From Candidatus Competibacter denitrificans Run_A_D11 (lineage in GTDB: Bacteria > Pseudomonadota > Gammaproteobacteria > Competibacterales > Competibacteraceae): 64,000 bases of DNA. Below are positions 58,574 through 64,000 of the stretch, piece after piece. Positions within the stretch are counted from its first letter, which is position 1. Each line of letters begins with the position of its first letter. The notes beneath the pieces are model-generated. The model was not told the origin of the DNA and ran no database searches. It saw only the letters and a program-made list of their open reading frames with translations. Made by a program: the position numbers and the translations under genes. The stretch is taken from positions 277,709-341,708 of the forward strand of contig NZ_CBTJ020000020.1 in NCBI RefSeq assembly GCF_001051235.1, read 5' to 3'.

Positions 58574-59929
58574 TCAGGTGTTATCCCGCCTGATGTCGTA
58601 CTTCTCCATCAGACGGTACAACGTCATCCGCGAAACGCCCAATTCCTGGGCCGCGCGGGCGATATTGAACCGAGTGCGTAGCAAGGTGGCCTGGATGGCT
58701 TCACGATCCGCCGCCATCCGCGCCTCATCCAGCGTAACGAATCCCCGCCCTAGTGAGCGCCGCTCCAGTTCCATATCACTGGGAATGATATGTGGCCCTT
58801 CGCTTAACATCACGGCCCGGCGGATACGGTTCATCAGTTCCCGCACGTTACCCGGCCAATCGTAGCGGTTGATGACCTCTAGAGCATCACGGCTGAAGCC
58901 TTTGGCGGAGGTCTTGGTTTCGGCGGTGAATTTGGTAAAGAAGTACCTCGCCAATAACTCAACATCGCCCTTGCGTTCGCGCAGACTTGGTGTTCGCAGA
59001 TGTAACACGTTGAGCCGATAATACAAATCTTCGCGAAAGCGACCATCTCGAACCGCTTGTTCGAGATGCGTGTTGGTGGAGGCGATAATCCGAACATTGG
59101 CGGGAATCGGCTTGGTGCCACCGAGACGATGGATCTTTTTCTCTTCCAGGAACCGTAATAAATTGGCCTGGACCTCGGAAGGGAGATCGCCGATTTCATC
59201 CAAAAACAGAGTACCGCCACTTGTGGATTCGATTAAGCCGATGCGGCGATCATTGGCACCAGCAAATGCACCCTTCTCGTGCCCGAACAATTCCGACTGA
59301 ATCAGGCTGACCGGTAAAGCGGCACAGTTCATGGTGATAAACGCCGACGCTGCTCGCGCCGAGTACTCGTGGATCGCGCGGGCCGACTGTTCTTTACCGG
59401 TACCACTCTCGCCGGTGATCAAGACCGGGACATCCACCTCGGCCGCTTTTTGAATCCCGCGAAATAAAGTCTGCATGACCAAGCTATTGCCGATCAGCCC
59501 GTACTGCGACTCCAGCTCCCGCTGCTGCCGAAGGGTGCTCTCGGTCAAGGTCGCCATGCCATAGGCGTGGCCCAAGGTCACGATCAAGCGTTGCGGCTCG
59601 ATAGGCAGGGTATGGTAATCGTAACAATGCTCGGCGATGACGGTGGAAAGCAACTTGCGCTCTAGGCACTGCCGTGATAGCACCATGACCCACTGCATTT
59701 TGCGGCGCGCCAGGATCAAATCAATCAACCACTGAATCGCCCGCTCTGATTCACAGCTCAGTAAAATGGCTAAGCCCACTTCAAACGTGTGCTCGGTCAA
59801 TAGCGCTCTTGCTGGAGTCGCCTCTTGTGCTGAGTAGACTTCCCAATCCGAGGCAGAGATTTTTTCCAGCATACTCTCCTCTAATGCAGCGGTGCTTAAG
59901 ATCAAAACTTTGCGCATGGCTTTACCCAT
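58574..59929 (-). CDS. VpsR-like sigma-54-family regulator with atypical receiver and GAFAGA motif
   Basis: 451 residues: degenerate receiver (~6-125), AAA+ ATPase (~145-375) and Fis-type helix-turn-helix (~405-447, IARAAQELGVSRMTLYRLM). Walker A GESGTGKE (173-180) and Walker B LFLDEIGD are intact. The phospho-acceptor position reads VGLAILLS, with no Asp. The sigma-54-contacting GAFTGA loop is GAFAGA (220-225), the Thr being replaced. Vibrio VpsR, which binds cyclic-di-GMP and works with sigma-70 polymerase, also departs from the standard activator pattern, so a sigma-54-independent regulator of exopolysaccharide or biofilm genes is the best guess. Starts at 59929 and 59917 are both possible. 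Confidence 0.88.
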   Translation of the reverse strand: MGKAMRKVLILSTAALEESMLEKISASDWEVYSAQEATPARALLTEHTFEVGLAILLSCESERAIQWLIDLILARRKMQWVMVLSRQCLERKLLSTVIAEHCYDYHTLPIEPQRLIVTLGHAYGMATLTESTLRQQRELESQYGLIGNSLVMQTLFRGIQKAAEVDVPVLITGESGTGKEQSARAIHEYSARAASAFITMNCAALPVSLIQSELFGHEKGAFAGANDRRIGLIESTSGGTLFLDEIGDLPSEVQANLLRFLEEKKIHRLGGTKPIPANVRIIASTNTHLEQAVRDGRFREDLYYRLNVLHLRTPSLRERKGDVELLARYFFTKFTAETKTSAKGFSRDALEVINRYDWPGNVRELMNRIRRAVMLSEGPHIIPSDMELERRSLGRGFVTLDEARMAADREAIQATLLRTRFNIARAAQELGVSRMTLYRLMEKYDIRRDNT

Positions 59930-60643
59930 TGTCTACTTGATAGGACATTCAAAGAAATCCATAGCGGATTTCTCACATGCAGTTCCAGGCCCCAAAAAAC
60001 ACGGATAAAAACGCTCAACGATCACGTTGATAATGATCCGCCCGTGTAACCGTACACCACCGCGCAAATCATGTTTTATGCACTCTTGACACGAGGCTAG
60101 CAACTGAGGCTTGCGCATCCGCCGCCCGAGGGGTCATTTTCACCCTCCATGGCTCGTCTCCGGTAATTTTCGCTCTGTGCCTTACCGGAATCTATAAAAT
60201 AATGCCTTATAAAAGTTCCAGTTGCAATGAAAAATAGCTTAATTAGCCGTTTTATTGTTTTGGAATCGATGAATTTTGTTACTTAAAAATCTCAATCTTG
60301 TCTCTATTGATTATATGTATGGCAGCAAAAATCATTCCTTTATCTCTCATTAATGAGATAAAATTTATACCTTAAAACAACAAAAAGGTTGCTGGGCTAC
60401 CTGTTCGGTCGCCAGCGGAGGACTGGATAGGTCCCTTTATGCTAGCCAAGGGGCGGATAGCAGTCGATTATTGCAGCATAATCGTAAGATTCCCCATGGA
60501 CTCTCAAAAAAGAGACATTTATCTAAAAAATCCGCCAGAGTGTCGGACTATGGTCCAGCTCTTCCGTTCAGTCCTGCGGTAATCTGTTTTTCCAACGCCC
60601 TGTTTACCGTGCCTTACAGCACTTTGCTGATAGGGGAATTAGG
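59930..60643. other. AT-rich intergenic region upstream of pyrD
   Basis: About 710 bases. A 61-codon minus-strand frame (59933-60118, four Cys) ends three bases before the VpsR-like start but has no clear ribosome site; I leave it unproven. A 14-bp palindrome, tctcattaatgaga (60345-60358), lies in a very AT-rich part, followed by gataaaatttata that could be promoter sequence. Near 60415-60445 several GGA words occur (gcggaggactggatagg), not enough to claim an sRNA. The rest shows nothing I can support. Confidence 0.5.
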
Positions 60644-61666
60644 ATGCTCTACCCAACTCTACGTACTCTTTTGTTTCAGCTTGATCCTGAAACTGCCCAT
60701 GACTGGACTTTGCGGTTTTTGCGCCAAACCTTTAACAGTCCTCTCGGAAAACTAGGCGGTTTGCTGCCAGGTTCACAACCGAGCGCAAAGCGCCGGGTGA
60801 TGGGGTTGGATTTCCCGAATCCGGTGGGTTTGGCTGCCGGCCTCGACAAAAATGGCGAATGCATTGCCGCTTGGGAGGCGTTTGGCTTTGGCTTTATTGA
60901 AATCGGTACTGTGACGCCCCGCCCACAACCAGGCAATCCCAAGCCAAGAATGTTTCGGCTACCCCAGGCCCAGGCCCTGATCAATCGGCTGGGCTTCAAC
61001 AATAAAGGTGTTGATTATTTAGTAGAGCAGGTGCGGCGCAGTGGTTACCGAGGGATCTTAGGCATCAACATCGGCAAGAATGCCGATACACCCGTCGAGC
61101 GAGCGGTCGATGATTATTTGATCGGTTTGCAAAAAGTGTATCCATGGGCAAGCTACGTTACCGTTAACATCTCCTCGCCAAACACGCCAGGATTGCGTGA
61201 TTTGCAGTATGGTGCAGCATTAGATCGTTTACTGGAGGCATTGAAAACCGAACAGCAGAGATTAGCCAGCCAATACGGTCGGCAGGTGCCGTTAGCGCTG
61301 AAGATCGCCCCGGATCTTGCCGAAGAGGATGTCGTGACGGTCGCTCAGGCATTGGTACGCCACGAAATCGAGGCTGTCATCGCCACCAACACCACATTTT
61401 CGCGATCCGGCGTGGAAGGATTACCCAGCGCCCAGGAGAGTGGTGGCTTGAGTGGAGCACCCCTGCACACCCGCTCGACGGCGGTGGTTAGGCAACTGGC
61501 CGACGTTCTCGCTGGTAAATTACCCATCATCGCGGTCGGTGGCATTTGTAGTGGCGCCGACGCAGCCGCGAAGATCGCCGCCGGCGCCAGCCTGGTACAG
61601 ATTTACACCGGTTTCATCTATCGTGGTCCAGCCTTAATTTGCGAAGCGGTCGCGGCTTTGCGCTGA
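60644..61666 (+). CDS. pyrD: Dihydroorotate dehydrogenase (quinone), class 2
   Basis: Oxidises dihydroorotate with quinone as acceptor in pyrimidine synthesis. 340 residues (E. coli 336). N-terminal membrane-associating helix [22 protein letters not shown] barrel with [31 protein letters not shown] in part, catalytic Ser in [14 protein letters not shown], and C-terminal IAVGGI and [13 protein letters not shown]. Starts at the ATG with ttagg upstream. Confidence 0.97.
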   Translation: MLYPTLRTLLFQLDPETAHDWTLRFLRQTFNSPLGKLGGLLPGSQPSAKRRVMGLDFPNPVGLAAGLDKNGECIAAWEAFGFGFIEIGTVTPRPQPGNPKPRMFRLPQAQALINRLGFNNKGVDYLVEQVRRSGYRGILGINIGKNADTPVERAVDDYLIGLQKVYPWASYVTVNISSPNTPGLRDLQYGAALDRLLEALKTEQQRLASQYGRQVPLALKIAPDLAEEDVVTVAQALVRHEIEAVIATNTTFSRSGVEGLPSAQESGGLSGAPLHTRSTAVVRQLADVLAGKLPIIAVGGICSGADAAAKIAAGASLVQIYTGFIYRGPALICEAVAALR

Positions 61667-61757
61667 GCGATCCATACTAAACGGGAACCCATCGCTGCGG
61701 ATCTATGGTTTACAGTCGGGTTATCGTCCACTGCCCACCCCCGAAGGAGATATCGCT

Positions 61758-62540
61758 ATGCGCAAATTCCTGTTGCTGCTGTTGGGCCTGCTGCCCGCCG
61801 CGTTAAGCCAGGCGGCTATTGAGACTAAAACGGTCGAATACCGTCAAGGCGAAACCCGGCTGGTCGGGTATTTAGCCTATCCCAAGGATGCTAAAGGACC
61901 GCTTCCCGGCATCTTGGTGGTACATGAATGGATGGGGCTGAACGATTACGCCAAGCGTCGCGCTGAACAACTGGCTGCACTGGGCTATGTAGCCCTTGCC
62001 GCCGATATCTATGGCGATGGCAAGCTTGCCGCCAACCGTGAGGAAGCCGGTAAACTCGCCGGTTCCTATAAGCAGGATCGGCCGCTGCTACGGGCGCGAG
62101 CGACGGCAGGGCTAGCGGCGCTCAAAGCGCAGGCGGCCGTGGCTGGTAATCAAATCGCCGCTATCGGTTATTGTTTCGGAGGCACCACGGTCCTGGAACT
62201 GGCGCGCAGCGGTGCCGATCTCGCTGGCGTGGTCAGTTTTCACGGTGGTCTCGATACCCCTACCCCGCAAGATGCCAAAAATATCCATGCCAAGGTATTG
62301 GCGCTCCATGGGGCGGACGATCCTTATGTACCGGCTGATCATGTGGCGACATTTGAGCAGGAGATGCGAACCGGCGGTGTTGACTGGCAATTGATTGCCT
62401 ACGGTGGCGCGGTGCATGGCTTCACCAACCCCTCCAATGGCAGCGACAACAGTAAAGGTGCCGCTTATAACGCATCCGCTGACACCAGATCCTGGAGCGC
62501 CATGCAGCAATTCTTCAACGAGTTGTTCGCTAAGAAGTAA
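61758..62540 (+). CDS. Exported dienelactone hydrolase family protein
   Basis: 260 residues with a Sec signal (MRKFLLLLLGLLPAALSQA). The dienelactone-hydrolase fold has a Cys nucleophile in AIGYCFGGTTVLEL, Asp in HGADDPYVP and His in GAVHGFTNP, a complete triad. Classic enzymes open cyclic dienelactones in chloroaromatic breakdown, but periplasmic members act on unknown esters. A ribosome site (aaggaga) precedes the ATG. Confidence 0.93.
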   Translation: MRKFLLLLLGLLPAALSQAAIETKTVEYRQGETRLVGYLAYPKDAKGPLPGILVVHEWMGLNDYAKRRAEQLAALGYVALAADIYGDGKLAANREEAGKLAGSYKQDRPLLRARATAGLAALKAQAAVAGNQIAAIGYCFGGTTVLELARSGADLAGVVSFHGGLDTPTPQDAKNIHAKVLALHGADDPYVPADHVATFEQEMRTGGVDWQLIAYGGAVHGFTNPSNGSDNSKGAAYNASADTRSWSAMQQFFNELFAKK

Positions 62541-62608
62541 TCAACGTGAGGGCGGGACAGCGAAGCGAGCATCCGCTTACTGCCCGCCGATCTCGGTTGG
62601 AGACGGGA

Positions 62609-63592
62609 ATGTTCGACCGCCGTGTCAGCGTCGCGCCCATGCTGGATTGGACCGACCGCCATTGCCGGTTTTTCCTGCGCTTGCTGACCCGGCACACGTT
62701 GCTTTACACGGAGATGGTCACGACTGGTGCCGTCTTGCACGGCAATCGGGAGCGGTTGCTGGCTTACGATCCTGCCGAGCATCCGCTGGCGCTGCAACTG
62801 GGTGGTAGTAATCCCACCGACCTGGCCCGATGTGCTCGCATTGCCGCCGACTTGGGCTACGATGAGATCAATTTGAACGTCGGTTGCCCCAGCGACCGGG
62901 TGCAATCCGGCCGGTTCGGAGCCTGTCTGATGGCCGAACCTTTATTGGTCGCGGAGTGCGTGGCCGCGATGCAAGCAGCGGTCGATCTGCCGGTTACAGT
63001 CAAAACCCGCATCGGTATCGACGACCGCGATTCTTATGAAGAATTGGCCGAGTTCGTGCGCTGTATTGCGCTGGCTGGCTGTCGCACGTTGATCATCCAT
63101 GCCCGTAAAGCGTGGCTGACTGGCCTCAGCCCCAAGGAAAACCGACAAATTCCACCGTTGCGTTACGATGTGGTTTATCGGTTGAAACAGGATTTTTCCG
63201 AACTGCGCTTCATTCTCAACGGTGGCGTAGCGAGCATCCAACAGATGGCGGAACATTTAGCGCTGGTAGATGGGGTGATGATCGGCCGTGCTGCGTATGA
63301 GAATCCCTACTTGCTGGCGGAGGTCGATCAGCGGTTTTTCGGGACAAGCCAGCCGATCCCCACACGCCACGACATCGTTCACCGCTTGCTGCCTTATGTC
63401 GAGCAGCAATTGCAAGCCGGTACGCCACTCCATTGCATGACCCGTCACATCCTGGGCTTGTTTCAGGGTGTACCGGGCGCACGCGCTTGGCGGCGCTCTC
63501 TGAGTGAAAATACCCACCACGCCAACGCCGGTGTGGAGGTTCTCACTACCGCGTTGCGGTTAGTGCCGGAAGCTCTCGCAGTCGGTGCTTAA
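62609..63592 (+). CDS. dusA: tRNA-dihydrouridine synthase A
   Basis: Reduces U20/U20a of tRNA using NADPH and FMN. The ATG at 62609 gives 327 residues and the family start RRVSVAPMLDWTDRHCRFF; the upstream frame has no support. Other marks: VGCPSDRVQSGRFGACLM with catalytic Cys, KTRIGIDDRDSYE, IIHARKAWL, NGGV and IGRAAYENP. It follows the dienelactone hydrolase by 68 bases. Confidence 0.95.
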   Translation: MFDRRVSVAPMLDWTDRHCRFFLRLLTRHTLLYTEMVTTGAVLHGNRERLLAYDPAEHPLALQLGGSNPTDLARCARIAADLGYDEINLNVGCPSDRVQSGRFGACLMAEPLLVAECVAAMQAAVDLPVTVKTRIGIDDRDSYEELAEFVRCIALAGCRTLIIHARKAWLTGLSPKENRQIPPLRYDVVYRLKQDFSELRFILNGGVASIQQMAEHLALVDGVMIGRAAYENPYLLAEVDQRFFGTSQPIPTRHDIVHRLLPYVEQQLQAGTPLHCMTRHILGLFQGVPGARAWRRSLSENTHHANAGVEVLTTALRLVPEALAVGA

Positions 63593-63940
63593 TGGATATT
63601 CCCAGGGTAATTGCACTATGGGGGAAGCTGGAGAGGGCTAGCCGAGGAGCCAGCGTGACCGGTCGTCATCGTTGATGGCGGCGCGGAGCTTGCGGCGGCG
63701 AATGCTATCGTGCGGGGGCTATTGTGGCGCAGCACGTTCAGGGCTATACGTCGAATCAGGCCAGATTTTCCTCTGCGTAATCGTGGCGGGTTCGGCAAGT
63801 ATCTTCGAGATTGTAAATTCGATTGTGTTAGGAGTTACGCAGTTTGATCTCTAACGATCTGATTTTAAAAGAAATCGATTTGTACCGCAGACAACCGAAA
63901 TCTTATAGCAAGATTGAATAATTCTGATTATTCTATAGGG
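63593..63940. other. Intergenic region with transposase remains
   Basis: About 350 bases between dusA and the IS630-type transposase start. The left half holds the decayed transposase end below; the right 140 bases are AT-rich and probably contain the terminal repeat and promoter of the IS630-type element, though the other end is outside the window. Confidence 0.55.
63638..63800 (-). pseudogene. C-terminal remnant of an ISAs1/H-repeat-type transposase
   Basis: One minus-strand frame reads LIRRIALNVLRHN; one base out of frame it continues as DSIRRRKLRAAINDDDRSRW and LLG before a TAG. Together they resemble the conserved end of ISAs1/H-repeat transposases (IRxxALNxLR, then xRRKLRxAxxxxxYL). 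A frameshift separates the halves and the rest of the gene is gone. Confidence 0.55.
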
Positions 63941-64000
63941 ATGGCCTATTCACTTGATTTTCGACTTCATGTACTGGCGATCCGGCAGCGGGATCAGCTA
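63941..64000 (+). CDS. IS630-family transposase, first 20 codons (cut by window edge)
   Basis: Translation gives MAYSLDFRLHVLAIRQRDQL, the typical start of IS630-type transposases (MxYSLDxRxxVL), the beginning of an N-terminal helix-turn-helix. The remainder, the DDE domain and the terminal repeats lie outside the window. Confidence 0.75.
   Translation, partial: MAYSLDFRLHVLAIRQRDQL

Noticed and set aside
59933..60118. 61-codon Cys-containing frame just upstream of the VpsR-like gene
   Set aside because: Its position is suggestive, but there is no clear ribosome site or recognisable motif, so I do not annotate it as a gene.
60410..60450. Cluster of GGA words resembling a CsrA-sequestering RNA
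   Set aside because: Too few copies, not in clear hairpin loops and no terminator follows.

Overview
The window is one contiguous piece of a moderately GC-rich chromosome from a gammaproteobacterium. Supporting signs are the tgt-yajC-secD-secF order, the mreBCD-mrdA-rodA-mltB-rlpA-dacA-ybeD-lipB-lipA run, mpl, hslO, a VpsR-type regulator and an E. coli-like tRNA-Gly(GCC). The gatCAB operon points to a lineage that makes amide-tRNAs by transamidation. A sulfur or EBPR-type group such as Chromatiales or Competibacteraceae would fit, but the sequence alone does not settle this. No rRNA operon or CRISPR array is present.

Layout. 1-7.8 kb (+) is a signalling block: the end of a hybrid histidine kinase, a DUF6489-like protein, a lone receiver, a membrane pseudo-kinase fused to a DEDDh exonuclease, a small membrane protein, a solute symporter-histidine kinase of CbrA type, then thyA. 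7.8-12.9 kb holds a DUF192 protein (-), tgt and the Sec accessory operon yajC-secD-secF (+). 12.9-17.8 kb holds a small membrane protein, a tail-anchored response regulator and a CheB-CheR-PAS protein. 17.8-29.4 kb (-) is a cell-shape, peptidoglycan and lipoylation cluster. 29.5-35.7 kb (+) carries gatCAB, hslO, a membrane protein and mpl. 35.7-42.5 kb holds leuA with a leucine-rich leader, cytochrome b561, cytochrome c', a cupin, an RluE-like pseudouridine synthase and a type Vd patatin autotransporter. 42.8-44.1 kb (+) is an isolated two-gene unit: a Tat-leader peptide ending in six W-x-N motifs, and a protein with a SPASM-like cysteine cluster. An alpha/beta hydrolase and ubiX (-) follow.

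45.8-55.7 kb is a P4-like satellite or integrative element. It is bounded by ~82-bp direct repeats that include the 3' end of tRNA-Cys. It carries a tyrosine integrase, an AlpA regulator, two KilAC-type antirepressors with ash-like reading frames, small unknown genes, a Toprim-D5 primase-helicase and a 10-bp iteron array beyond the primase operon. Beyond it lie tRNA-Cys, tRNA-Gly, uvrC-pgsA (-), a VpsR-like regulator (-), pyrD, a dienelactone hydrolase and dusA (+), a decayed transposase end and the start of an IS630-like transposase cut by the window edge.

Best candidates for something new: the W-x-N repeat peptide with its SPASM-like partner (a possible cyclophane RiPP lacking a local radical SAM enzyme); the pseudo-histidine-kinase/exonuclease fusion; and the satellite's two families of iteron-like repeats with a nested hairpin that could be an immunity RNA. 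Functional statements rest on motif recognition by eye; no database search was run.
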